A stretch of 64,000 nucleotides of DNA from Rhinopomastus cyanomelas (taxonomy: Eukaryota > Chordata > Aves > Bucerotiformes > Rhinopomastidae), in NCBI GenBank assembly GCA_013400115.1, contig VXBP01005051.1:350016-414015 (forward strand), in the 5' to 3' direction. Positions 50,601-63,628 of this stretch are shown here, in pieces (position 1 is the first letter of the stretch; every line of letters starts with the position of its first letter). The notes under the pieces were generated by a model that saw only the letters and a program-made list of their open reading frames with translations, did not search any database and was not told the DNA's origin. Both the position numbers and the translations under genes were made by a program.

Positions 50601-52777
50601 TCAAAGATTCTGTGCTGACTGTTCTGGCTCCAGAATAGGATAAAATGAGGCTGCTTCCCCACCTGTGCTGGTCACAGTAGAAGACATTTTCAGCTTTGCC
50701 ACTGCTGTGCAGTTCAATAGCATTTTTAACGTCTTCATTATCTAAAGCAGCAGCAACAGTCAGTTGAGGGAGGTGGTTCTCCCTCTCTACTCTACACTTG
50801 TGAGACCCCATCTGGAGTACTGTGTCCAGTTCTGCAGTCTCCAACCTCAGAAGGATGTGGAGTTCCTGGAACGTGCCCAGAGGACAGAAGGTCAAATGAT
50901 CAGAGGGCTGGAGCACTTCCCCTATGAGAACAGGCTGAGCAAGTTTGGCTTGTCCAGCCTGGAAAAGAGAAGGCTTCATGGTGACCTCATAGCAGCTTTC
51001 CAATATCTGAAAGGGGCTACAAGAAAGCTGGGACAGGGCTTTTTACATAGATGCATTTGAGAGGACAAGAGAAAAGGGTTACAAACTTGAAGAGGGGAGA
51101 TTTAGATTGGAACTTAGGAACAAATTTATTCCTGTGACGGTGATGAGATACTGGAACAGGTTGCCCAAAGAAGTTGTGGCTGCTCCATCCCTAGAAGTGC
51201 TGAAAGCCAGGTTGGATGGTGCCCTGAGTTAACTTGATGTAGTGAAGGTGTCCCTGCCTGTGCAGGGAGTTTGAACCACATGATCTTTAAGGTCCCTTCC
51301 AACACAAGCCATTATATGATTACATGTTAACATGTCAAGTTCCTGCTTATGGAAACTGTTATTTAAAATTACAAATATGTACAAAGCCTGACTAGTTAAG
51401 AGCAAGTTCAGTGAAATCTGTTTGATATACATATCTGCAAAATAAAAAACCAAACCCAAATTGGTATTCCTTGGTATGACGAATGGAGAAAGACTATTTT
51501 GCTTCACAAAACAAGCAAAAAAATCAAAACTTTTCTACCTGACTTCCTGAAGTAAAAATGTACAAACACCAAAGCTCATTTAACCTAATCAGCTATCACA
51601 AAATACACAGGGGTCTTCATCTTGAGCTCCCAGAGGTCATAAACACATGAACCCACAGCAACAGTGAACCCAAATTTTTCGCTAGTTCCATCAGCATCCA
51701 GCACCTAATTAAATAAAGACCAGAACAAATTACATCTGTGGCAGGTGAAGATGTCTTCAAGGAATCCCTGCCTATAGTCTCTAAAGAAAAATCTGACAAC
51801 AACTTTACCTCAACCAAACAGCCTGAAAAAGTTTTCCTCATAATTTAACCTCACAGAGTCATAGAATGGCCAGGGTTGGAAGGGATCTTAAAGACCAACT
51901 AGTTACAACCCGCCTGCATAGGCAGGGACACCTTCACTAGATCAGGATACTCAGGGCTCCAGCCACTTCTGTTAAGTGATTAGTCAAAATACATAACAAC
52001 AGCAAAACACACTGTGCAAACTCGTTTCAAACAAATTACAAGGCAATACTAGATAAAAACATGAAAAAGTGCCAGCATAAGTAAATACATGCACACATGC
52101 ATAGGTAAGAACAAAAATTCTGATGGGTGAAAAATATATTCCTTAACGATACCAGTACAACACTGCCTTGTCCGATCAAAGTTCAAGAAGCAGCTTCCCA
52201 CAGGCCCTCCAAGAAACACCCCTAAATCCCCTCTAATCTCCACAATCGCTAATCTTCCCCCATGCTGGGACTGCAGTGCTTTGCCAGGCTCCTGGCATCA
52301 TCGATAAGGGAAGAGCGATCTCCTCCTGGATGCCCTCGGAGCCAGCCAGCGCCTGGCGCACCTAGGCGCTGAGGCAGGGGCAAGTCCGGCTCACTAAGCA
52401 GCGATGTGGGGGCTAAGACAGTTCAGGAAGGGAGAGTGGAGTCGGTGCAACGGCTCCAGGTGTTCACACTGGGGCAGCCCGTTCCCTTCCCCACTGCCCT
52501 CCAGCACTCATGACCTCCACAGGCACCTCCTTCCTCAGTCTTCACGTTTTCCCTCTCCTCCTCCCGGTTTCCTCTTTCACCGCCCACTCCCCCGCCGCTC
52601 CAATGGGTCTTCCCTCAGCCCTGGCCCCTGCCCTTCGCTCCACTTCCTCCCGCCTCCATCACCCTGCAACACCCCGGGGCGCCTCACCTTGATGCCGTGC
52701 AGCACCCGCACTTGCTGCCGCTCGTCCAGCCCGAAGGAGACGGTCCGGCCGCCCTGACTGCTCCCGCTGCCCCCCAT
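8563..52777 (-). CDS. CHCHD6: CHCHD6 (MIC25) gene, MICOS complex subunit; five 5' coding exons, 3' end missing
   Basis: Spliced exons 52688-52777, 50038-50170, 48829-48898, 46637-46781 and 8563-8646 join in frame to 522 nt (174 codons). The N-terminus [19 protein letters not shown], then [24 protein letters not shown] and [12 protein letters not shown], match the layout of vertebrate MIC25: a conserved N-terminal segment, a variable linker and a charged coiled coil. The same family's C-terminus is a twin CX9C CHCH domain, not seen here. Known family role: MIC25, with its paralogue MIC19, is a peripheral inner-membrane MICOS subunit supporting cristae junctions. Gly2 with Ser6 fits an N-myristoylation signal. 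MIC19 (CHCHD3) is the alternative, but the N-terminal SSxGxxVSFGxDE pattern favours MIC25. Human MIC25 is about 235 residues, so some 60-75 residues are missing. Transcription starts in a CpG island; TPRA1 lies upstream on the same strand. Confidence 0.93.
14256..16615 (-). mobile_element. CR1 LINE, 5'-truncated, about 2.4 kb, the most complete copy
   Basis: Minus-strand CR1 with its 3' end at the left (acagaatcacag with ttggaaaagacccttcagatcat). Reading 5' to 3', frame fragments follow the ORF2 order. First is the endonuclease end ([15 protein letters not shown], 16407-16610). Next is the linker ([20 protein letters not shown], 16175-16423). Then comes the pre-RT segment ([14 protein letters not shown], 15705-15947), followed by reverse transcriptase ([27 protein letters not shown], 15143-15631). 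Last is the C-terminal part ([14 protein letters not shown], 14338-14616). Many frame breaks show a long-dead insertion. It sits in CHCHD6 intron 4, in the gene's sense orientation. Confidence 0.93.
22526..22926 (-). mobile_element. CR1 3'-end fragment
   Basis: About 400 bp of CR1 3' region on the minus strand. It starts with cacagaatcacagaattgtc at the element's 3' end and includes cctccctgggcagcctgt and the coding remnant of the ORF2 C-terminus. It is more diverged than the copies at 34878 and 41344. No target-site duplication is evident. Confidence 0.88.
27437..27472 (+). repeat. Three 12-bp tandem units
   Basis: Two exact copies of gttatggctctt (27449-27460 and 27461-27472) follow a diverged copy gttatggttttt (27437-27448). 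A short slippage-type tandem in intron 4; no coding meaning seen. Confidence 0.8.
29934..29961 (+). repeat. Perfect 14-bp tandem duplication
   Basis: The unit tcactaagcggaga occurs twice head to tail (29934-29947 and 29948-29961). It is CpG-containing but isolated. Confidence 0.85.
30770..31834 (+). mobile_element. CR1 LINE fragment, plus strand, interrupted by a one-N gap
   Basis: Before the gap, 30787-31280 reads as the ORF2 pre-RT and RT start: [64 protein letters not shown] and SQHG. After the N at 31281 the frame resumes near the C-terminus ([35 protein letters not shown]). The central RT part is absent, either deleted or lost in the gap. The 3' end at 31834 is attgattctatgat-like, with ggtcc-type cttccaatccctaatg. 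Confidence 0.93.
31281..31281. other. Single-N assembly gap inside CR1
   Basis: One ambiguous base breaks the RT frame right after SQHG. The CR1 sequence does not continue across it: the next recognisable residues belong far downstream in ORF2. The gap size of one is therefore unlikely to be real. Confidence 0.85.
32630..32790. other. Locally GC- and CpG-rich intronic patch
   Basis: Within AT-rich intron 4 this stretch carries several CpGs and GC-box-like sequence (gctccgcccctgg, tcttcccgggtg, gactcggcgaagg). An aagatggcgag YY1-like word lies upstream at about 32379. It could be an intronic regulatory element, an alternative first exon or a decayed insertion. No open frame with family motifs was seen. 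Confidence 0.3.
32970..33143 (+). mobile_element. tRNA-Lys-like SINE with CR1-like tail
   Basis: The head (32971-33043) aligns by eye with tRNA-Lys: GGCTCAGTTAGTAGAGCATG, GGGACTCTGAATTCC and CATGGATTCAAGCCCCATG. Box A is tggctcagttag (32980-32991) and box B is ggattcaagcc (33024-33034). The anticodon-arm stem GGGA/TTCC can pair around loop CTCTGAA, so the anticodon would read CTG rather than the parental CTT. The tail (about 33060-33143) is CR1-like: ccctgctccagcagggtggg, gaggtcccttccaacc, attctgtgattct. This matches SINEs mobilised by CR1 machinery, such as the passerine TguSINE1, whose head comes from a different tRNA. It lies antisense in CHCHD6 intron 4. A chance tRNA pseudogene next to a CR1 fragment is the alternative. 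Confidence 0.78.
34878..35480 (-). mobile_element. CR1 3'-end fragment, about 0.6 kb
   Basis: Minus-strand CR1 whose 3' end (cacagaatcac, attagggattggaagggacc) is at 34878. Coding remnants are the ORF2 C-terminus: [40 protein letters not shown] and [20 protein letters not shown]. The left flank (34732-34850) is unusually T- and G-rich. Confidence 0.93.
41344..41778 (+). mobile_element. CR1 3'-end fragment, relatively young
   Basis: Plus-strand CR1 beginning in the ORF2 C-terminal coding part ([40 protein letters not shown]) and ending in caatccctaatgttgtgtgattctgtga. Its last 180 bp are nearly the same as the copy ending at 44982, indicating the same recent subfamily. Confidence 0.93.
44557..44557. 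other. Single-N assembly gap at a CR1 boundary
   Basis: An ambiguous base separates unique intron sequence from CR1 sequence. The word gcatggtgaggg occurs both left (44486-44497) and right (44560-44571) of it. This suggests local misassembly or an unresolved join. Confidence 0.8.
44558..44982 (+). mobile_element. CR1 3'-end fragment, relatively young
   Basis: Plus-strand CR1 starting directly after the N. It has coding remnant [20 protein letters not shown] and [20 protein letters not shown], then the non-coding 3' end ggtcccttccattcctaatgattctatga. Near-identical over the 3' part to the copy at 41344-41778 and similar to that at 63611-64000. Confidence 0.93.
45293..45503 (+). mobile_element. 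Short CR1 3' fragment, second subfamily
   Basis: About 210 bp of CR1 3' end (gaggcactggaacagattg, ctggggcaacc-like word, gaggtcccttccaacctg, actattctataattct). The ending ccttccaacctg differs from the caatccctaatg of the 41344 and 44558 copies. It is closer to the tail of the SINE at 32970. Confidence 0.88.
46637..46781 (-). CDS. CHCHD6: CHCHD6 coding exon 4 (coiled-coil exon)
   Basis: 145 nt; acceptor ctttacag ends at 46782 and donor gtgagt begins at 46636. It reads [20 protein letters not shown], then [18 protein letters not shown] and [11 protein letters not shown]. The run of Glu, Gln, Arg and Leu is a clear coiled coil, matching the MIC19/MIC25 central region. It ends in phase 0, and RAAQL joins directly to [11 protein letters not shown] of exon 5, as in the mammalian protein, so no exon is missing from the long intron between them. 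Confidence 0.95.
46782..48828 (-). other. CHCHD6 intron 3
   Basis: Roughly 2 kb of AT-leaning sequence with canonical splice ends. A short stretch near 47565-47640 vaguely resembles a decayed CR1 3' part (cttctccaggcta) but is too diverged to call. Nothing else seen. Confidence 0.75.
48829..48898 (-). CDS. CHCHD6: CHCHD6 coding exon 3 (short linker exon)
   Basis: 70 nt between acceptor ttctag and donor gtgagg. With the G left by exon 2 it reads [20 protein letters not shown] and LYR, then two bases of the next Arg codon. The acidic, Ser/Thr-rich content continues the linker of exon 2. Identity rests on splice sites and frame continuity on both sides; the peptide alone is not diagnostic. Confidence 0.85.
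48899..50037 (-). other. CHCHD6 intron 2
   Basis: About 1.1 kb with canonical splice ends. A 143-codon plus-strand open frame at 49261-49692 has no recognisable motif and is judged chance. A MIR-like patch near 49772 is listed separately. Confidence 0.75.
49772..49840 (-). repeat. Possible ancient MIR/core-SINE fragment
   Basis: The word aaggtcacccagcaacagaa, followed by a gcattccaactgctccag-like stretch, resembles the reverse complement of the MIR SINE core (aaggtcacacagctagtaag, then a specified-Cys-like tail). It is short and diverged, so only a weak call. Confidence 0.3.
50038..50170 (-). CDS. CHCHD6: CHCHD6 coding exon 2
   Basis: 133 nt with acceptor tttcag ending at 50171 and donor gtactg at 50037. 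It encodes [14 protein letters not shown], the conserved family segment, then a Ser/Pro/Lys-rich linker ([19 protein letters not shown]). It enters in phase 0 and leaves one base over (phase 1). The linker is low complexity and likely disordered, as in mammalian MIC25, where this part is poorly conserved. Confidence 0.93.
50765..51322 (+). mobile_element. CR1 3'-end fragment in CHCHD6 intron 1
   Basis: Plus-strand CR1 with ORF2 C-terminal remnant [20 protein letters not shown], then [20 protein letters not shown] and [14 protein letters not shown]. The 3' end is ggtcccttccaacacaagcc with attatatgatt. The ccttccaac ending puts it with the older subfamily. Confidence 0.92.
51851..51966 (-). mobile_element. 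Short CR1 3' end in CHCHD6 intron 1
   Basis: About 115 bp: cacagagtcatagaatggcc, gggttggaagggatcttaaa, gacc and ggcagggacaccttcactag. This is the reverse complement of a CR1 3' terminus. It lies about 530 bp right of, and in inverted orientation to, the copy at 50765-51322. Confidence 0.9.
52688..52777 (-). CDS. CHCHD6: CHCHD6 coding exon 1 (start codon exon)
   Basis: Thirty codons from the ATG at 52777-52775 to HGIK, followed by the donor gtgagg at 52687. The start is chosen because Gly2 and Ser6 give a myristoylation consensus, as in the family. No splice acceptor is needed upstream, where GC-rich 5' UTR and promoter follow. The segment RTVSFGLDE and VRVLHGIK is the conserved family N-terminus. 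Phase 0 at the donor. Confidence 0.95.
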
Positions 52778-52839
52778 ACTGAGGGGGCCTGGGGCCGCCT
52801 TTGCTCGCCGCGCCCCGAGCTCGCAGCGCGCTGCCGCCG

Positions 52840-52844
52840 CCAAT
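52840..52844 (+). promoter_or_regulatory. CCAAT box 1 (NF-Y type)
   Basis: gccgccgccaatagcacgcgg, core ccaat at 52840-52844 on the plus strand (ATTGG for the gene). About 65 bp upstream of the CHCHD6 ATG. The flanks resemble those of box 3. Confidence 0.6.
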
Positions 52845-52884
52845 AGCACGCGGCCCTCTCGACCTCCCAACACCACTGTGCCCC

Positions 52885-52889
52885 ATTGG
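52885..52889 (-). promoter_or_regulatory. CCAAT box 2 (NF-Y type)
   Basis: ccccattggcggc; the CCAAT is on the gene's own strand, about 108 bp upstream of the ATG. Midway between boxes 1 and 3 and in opposite orientation. Confidence 0.6.
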
Positions 52890-52907
52890 CGGCCGCTCGT
52901 GTGGCGG

Positions 52908-52912
52908 CCAAT
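52908..52912 (+). promoter_or_regulatory. CCAAT box 3 (NF-Y type)
   Basis: gtggcggccaatagcgcggc, core ccaat at 52908-52912, about 131 bp upstream of the ATG. Shares the context gccaatagc-cgcgg with box 1, 68 bp away. Confidence 0.6.
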
Positions 52913-52940
52913 AGCGCGGCGCGGTGCTAGCGGCGGCCGT

Positions 52941-52962
52941 GGGGCATGCTGGGGGCTGTAGG
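52941..52962 (-). promoter_or_regulatory. ZNF143/THAP11 (SBS)-type site
   Basis: On the minus strand this reads cctacagcccccagcatgcc followed by cc. This is close to the known ZNF143/THAP11 module consensus ACTACAnnTCCCAGCATGC, which is typical of promoters of housekeeping and mitochondrial genes. It lies about 165-185 bp upstream of the CHCHD6 ATG. Confidence 0.7.
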
Positions 52963-52993
52963 CTGCTGGGGGCATGGGGGCACGGCCCGACTG

Positions 52994-53034
52994 AGCGTGA
53001 CGCTCGGGGAGTGGGAGCTCCTTAGCGTCACGCT
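52994..53034. promoter_or_regulatory. Inverted pair of 11-mers with TGACG cores
   Basis: agcgtgacgct (52994-53004) and its exact reverse complement agcgtcacgct (53024-53034) lie 30 bp apart at the upstream edge of the CpG island. Each 11-mer is itself almost palindromic and contains TGACGC, a CRE/ATF-like half site. Confidence 0.5.
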
Positions 53035-53110
53035 GCTCTGGCCCACGGCGTTAATGCAGCGTCTAGGGGCTCCCCGGGCCCTGCCAAGGCCACTGCACCT
53101 TACGTTTGGG

Positions 53111-54370
53111 TGCACGACCAGACCACCCCAAACCTGCCACCGCCAAACACCCAACCCACTGATGGAATCATGGAAGGAAGGAAAACAAACCACACACAAC
53201 CATGCACAAAGGAAGCCAGGAAGGCATGAGGCTCATCTCCTGGAAGACCGAGGAATCACTCAGATGTTGACTATCAAGTAAATTCACAGCCTGATGATTC
53301 CCCCATGGATATCCAAGGCCATTCCCCTTCAAATTAATCAAGACAAGTCCCAACACAGTCAACCAAGACCATCTACCTGTCAGTTCTTCCCACCTCTGCA
53401 CAGCCTTTCTCTCCAATGTCCTAGAAGGAGCTCACCACCTCATGTCAGATCATTTACCTGGTGATGGAAAACAAAATCACCATCTACAAGCTCTGGTCAT
53501 TTCTACAGCAGCTGCTCTGCAGGCACAACTCACCTCTCTGCCACTCTGTTCCAGTAAGACCTATTGACTGTGTTACCTGCTGTGACAGGCATGTGCCAAG
53601 TCCCACACAGGTCAGGCCATCACATATATGGTCCCCATCAGCCGGCACAGCCAACACCCAGCCTAAACTACAGGAATGAGAAAGAAGGTAACAGAACACA
53701 CAAGCAGCTGGACTGAGAAAAGGCAACTTTGAAGGATATTTTCCAAACAAGTGGTGGAGCTGCACAGCAGCTGGAACAGAAGGTATCACTAAAATAAACT
53801 CCAGCAGTAGCATCTCCTAGGGCAACCCTCACCATTTTCTGCAGTGAGCCTGGAAAGACCTCAAAAAGGTTTTATTGCACAAGGGCATAATCTAATTCCA
53901 AGGTACTGATAAAGTTCATTCCACCTCCCCAGCCTATGTACCTTCCCATCAGAGAGAACCTGGTGGGTGCTGGCTGCTGCCAGCATGCTTAGCTGTACTC
54001 CGTAGCTATCAAGTCCTCCCAGCAGCCAGGGGAAAAAAAAATTTAAAAAAAAAAAAAAATCAGTCCTGACACACAGGGTTCATTTCAAAGCCCAGAACGA
54101 AAGATAAGCAAGAGTCCGCTCCAATTTCCACACAAGCTTTTTCTGAAGCAACACTAAAAGGTAACTGGTAGCAAAGATCCCCACTGCCAGATGTGCACAA
54201 GAACAGCAAGAGCTCATTACCAAGAGTCAAAAGCTTCACTGACAACTACTTGGACCTGGAGAACACTTTCTACAGTCATCAGTAGTACTAGTAATAGCCT
54301 TCCAAGAAGGGGAGAAAACCAAAATCACAAATTATTCTTCATTAAACGGAGAGAACAGAACTATTTATGC
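53111..54370. other. TPRA1-CHCHD6 intergenic segment
   Basis: About 1.3 kb between the CpG island and the presumed TPRA1 polyadenylation region. No exon, RNA gene or recent repeat was recognised. An A-rich tract at 54031-54059 marks its right part, and a CAATAAAA word on the minus strand near 53867 is a second candidate poly(A) signal. Confidence 0.6.
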
Positions 54371-54378
54371 CAAAAGAT

Positions 54379-54413
54379 TTTATTTATTTTACAAACAAAA
54401 ATATACATTTATT
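54379..54413 (-). terminator. Cluster of AATAAA polyadenylation signals, probable TPRA1 3' end
   Basis: On the minus strand AATAAA occurs at 54384-54379, 54388-54383 and 54413-54408. A T-rich strand context and several more A/T words surround them. This would give TPRA1 a 3' UTR of about 2.5 kb. Known-family 3' UTRs can be shorter, so a nearer unseen site is possible; no AATAAA closer to the stop was noticed. Confidence 0.45.
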
Positions 54414-56899
54414 CTATATTTTCTCTTTTTGCACCCCACACACAACACATTTCTGCTCAAGACCACTCTGAATATGGCCCAAAAAATTTTTTTTATATAT
54501 ATATGTGTGTGTGTGTACATATATATATAAAAAAAAATACAACAGGAGGAAGGTCTGTCCATGATCTAGCATAAAAGCTCCTCAGCAGCAGAATGTATGA
54601 AACTCCAGAAATACTGGAGTCCTGCCAGCAAAAGACAGGATGGACATGTTGACCACCTGCCACAGGTGGTTCTTCAGCACTGAATTCAGCTGATAATAAT
54701 CTGCTTTTCACATCCCCAAGGAGGGAAGATAAGTCCCAGAGTGCCGAGAATCAGCAAATATTGCTTGGGACAGAAAACCAGTTGCTCCTTTCTCAGCTGC
54801 TTAGACTTTCATATCTCTTGGCTGTGTCCAAGGCCCATCAGCTCCAAGGGAGCTTTGCACGTCTCCCTACACTTTCTAACAGCCACTCAGGATCAGTGTT
54901 GTAAGCAGCACTAGGAGCAGCAGCAGGGCAATTCAGGCACCATGTCATCCCTTTAAGAGTAAGCAAGCGTGGCTCAGGCTGATTCACAGAGAGGAGGAAC
55001 ACTTCCCTAATGTGGCAGGGCTGACTTGGCCACTTTCTTGTCTAGCCCTTCAGCCACTGCATGGAGGATAAATGGGAAAGACTGTTGATCTGTATGAGAC
55101 AATCCAATTCTCACTCACAAACAGAAGCCTTTTTCCTAAAAAGTAAATTTCTTTAAAAGGGTGGTGAGGGGTTGTTTATTTTCAAGGGGCCAGTGCTACT
55201 TAGAGGCCTGTAGGGCAAAGTCCCCAGGCAGAACAGAGAGGCTGCATTGCTCATTAACAGAAAAAGATAAGTAAAGTGCCTGCATAGTTTTGGCAACCAA
55301 TAGGAATTTTGTACACCTCCCTAAAAATTTTTTCACAGTGGTGAGAACACCTGGTGGCAAACTCTTTCCCCTATTTGCTCATAATTCAGACTAACACCTC
55401 TACACTGTACCTTTCTTAAGGAACTCCAGTGAGCTGGGGCAAAAGATTGACAGTCCCCAAACAACTTCAAATTCCCTCTACCATCTCTAATGGGAAGTTG
55501 CTATTGCCTACAGCAGATCTCCACCTCCTCGGAGGACTCTAGTAAGTAGAGCTAAATAAATTCATCTCTTCATCCCTGAGGATCACAAAATGATCCAGAA
55601 AACAGCCTGATGGCATCTTTCAGCTCAACAATCCCTTAACTGATATCACAGTAGTCCCTATTCCAGCATGGATGAAGTTAAGGAGTACAACAGTGTTGAA
55701 ATAAACACGCTCCACATGCACCTAAGTATTTTCAACATGTTGAGCCACTAAATGCATTCAGAAACAGCAAAAGCCTAAGGACTGATCTGAACTGGAACAC
55801 AAGAGGACTCCGCCAAGGAAACAGAATGACCTCCCACTTACTGCACAACCTAGAACACCAGGCAATTGATTCTAGCACACCTATGGTGTTTGAGAGCTTC
55901 CAGTCACTGACAGCTTGGACTCATCGCATGCTTCTGCTCTGCCTCAAGCACCTGAACATCTCTGGAGCCTTCATCTGCAGAGTCACATTCCTCCTCCATA
56001 GCACTGTCCAAGACCCAGCCAGAGCCATGAAGCAAGGTGAAATGGGAAAGGCAGCTACCCCACAGGTTTCACTGTTGAAACTCAGCTCTGACTTCAGTGT
56101 TGTTACCTAGCCCTGTGAGCTCAGATGCACAGCAGTGCAGCCTCCACAGACTGTTTCGCAGCTCATTTAGGACACCTAGATAGCAGCACCATCTGTCCTT
56201 CTGTCTCCCTCTTGTTCAGTCAGTTCATGTCCATGCTGACAGCTACCAGCCCTCCAGAATGCTCCCAGAGCACAAGGAACAGTTCATCCCTCTTCATACC
56301 TCTCTTCTTCCCACACACTCAGATGCTCTTTTTAACCCCCTAGCTACCAGAATTCATTATTTCTATGAGTACTAGTCTAAACAGAGATGACACCAGCTTC
56401 CCACTACCACCACATATGCTGCTGCATTATGACAAAACCCAGATAACCGTGCTGTTTGAAAAAGCCCAGCAACACCATCTTTGGTTTCAACCACCAAACT
56501 CTAATATATATACAATACAGCAGTCAAAACAGCACCCTCCTCCCTAAACACCATTCACCTAACTGGCAGAGAAGTGCTTTCAGTCACTGGAGAGGAAGAT
56601 GTGCCAGTCAAGCCTGTCTTTTGGGACATATTCACATCTGGAACACAGAGGATCAGTGTTTACAGGTTTATGAACAAAACTGTTCTACATTTTTCTCAGG
56701 CAGCAACAAAAAGTGTTCTTTCCAACAGGATATGGGCTGCCAACTTAGTTCCACAACAGTTTTTGGAAGTCCTAAGGAAGGAGAGGAAAGCCATGGCAGG
56801 TTGCCAAGGATAGACTTCCAATGGACATCCTAACAGTTGTGTTATCAGGGAGTCTGGAAGGAAAGGAAGGAGGCATCATGTGAAGTGAGTCATCCTGCC
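54414..56899 (-). other. Probable TPRA1 3' UTR
   Basis: Follows the TPRA1 stop codon directly on the minus strand with no repeat insertions and no further recognisable exon. Plus-strand open frames (for example 55826-56110 and 56456-56833) show no family motifs. The assignment rests on gene order and the downstream poly(A) signal cluster. Confidence 0.45.
54487..54537. repeat. (TA)n(TG)n(TA)n palindromic microsatellite
   Basis: ttttttttatatatatat (54487-54504), then a GT-repeat spacer ending in gtac, then atatatatataaaaaaaa. The arms are complementary over about 18 bp, so the stretch can form a hairpin or cruciform with a GT-repeat loop. It lies just upstream of the presumed TPRA1 poly(A) cluster. 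Confidence 0.85.
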
Positions 56900-62926
<6,027 letters not shown>

Positions 62927-63179
62927 CTGAAGGATAACAGAAAGCAGACAAACATGATCAGAGGAGGCAGACACCAGTCGGAAGCTAATACAGCAAAACA
63001 CTCTGCTGCAAGGGATGGTAACTTTTGAATGGAGAAGATCAGCTCCAAAACCTCCTTTGCTCTTTGGAGGGATGCTAAGTATACACTTGTCCCAAATCCT
63101 GTCCATGCCTATGTAGCAGAACAGTTGTGTGGGAGCAAGCAAACATGTCTGCAGAGAGGAAGTGGCCATGGTTTGTCAC
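62927..63179 (-). other. TPRA1 intron, unique part left of the duplication
   Basis: Intronic sequence upstream of exon a. No TPRA1 exon was recognised up to 64000, so this intron is at least 1.07 kb. Confidence 0.8.
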
Positions 63180-63628
63180 ATTTGGGCATATGCCATTTGT
63201 CTTGGATGTTTTCTTTCTGCTCTACTCCCAAGGAGCAGAAACAGAAGACATCATCAGAAGTGTAATTCTAAAGGGGACCAGATCTTAAAGCAGTAGGATT
63301 GTGTGGTACTTATGACTAAACAAACTCAGTGTTCTGCACACCTACAAAGCCAACGGTGCCCAAATCTAAAGCACATTCAACAGTATCATAGAATCATAGA
63401 ATCNATTTGGGCATATGCCATTTGTCTTGGATGTTTTCTTTCTGCTCTACTCCCAAGGAGCAGAAACAGAAGACATCATCAGAAGTGTAATTCTAAAGGG
63501 GACCAGATCTTAAAGCAGTAGGATTGTGTGGTACTTATGACTAAACAAACTCAGTGTTCTGCACACCTACAAAGCCAACGGTGCCCAAATCTAAAGCACA
63601 TTCAACAGTATCATAGAATCATAGAATC
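63180..63628 (+). repeat. Exact 224-bp direct duplication around a single N
   Basis: 63180-63403 and 63405-63628 read identically and are separated only by the N at 63404. The left copy ends, and the right copy continues, in the CATAGAAT octamers of a CR1 3' end. The pattern fits two contigs that overlap by 224 bp but were joined end to end without merging. Confidence 0.93.
63404..63404. other. Single-N assembly gap between identical copies
   Basis: The unresolved base lies exactly between the two 224-bp copies and in the CR1 terminal octamer repeat. Confidence 0.95.

Larger units (their letters stand above)
50171..52687 (-). other. CHCHD6 intron 1
   Basis: About 2.5 kb with canonical splice ends. 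It contains two CR1 remnants (50765-51322 and 51851-51966). The part next to exon 1 (52290-52687) is GC-rich, Pu/Py-biased and forms the downstream half of the CpG island. Confidence 0.85.
52290..53110. promoter_or_regulatory. CpG island covering the CHCHD6 promoter and exon 1
   Basis: GC content and CpG density rise sharply from about 52290 and fall after about 53110, with peak CpG density at 52680-53040. The island spans exon 1, the 5' UTR and the upstream 300 bp. No TATA box is apparent, as expected for a broadly expressed mitochondrial gene. Long open frames on both strands inside it are GC artefacts. Confidence 0.88.

Noticed and set aside
52404..53281. Several overlapping open frames of 75-132 codons on both strands in the CpG island
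   Set aside because: Low stop-codon density is expected in GC-rich DNA. Only the 90-nt exon 1 of CHCHD6 has family support.
55826..56833. Plus-strand open frames opposite the presumed TPRA1 3' UTR
   Set aside because: They carry no family motif and no splice or promoter context.
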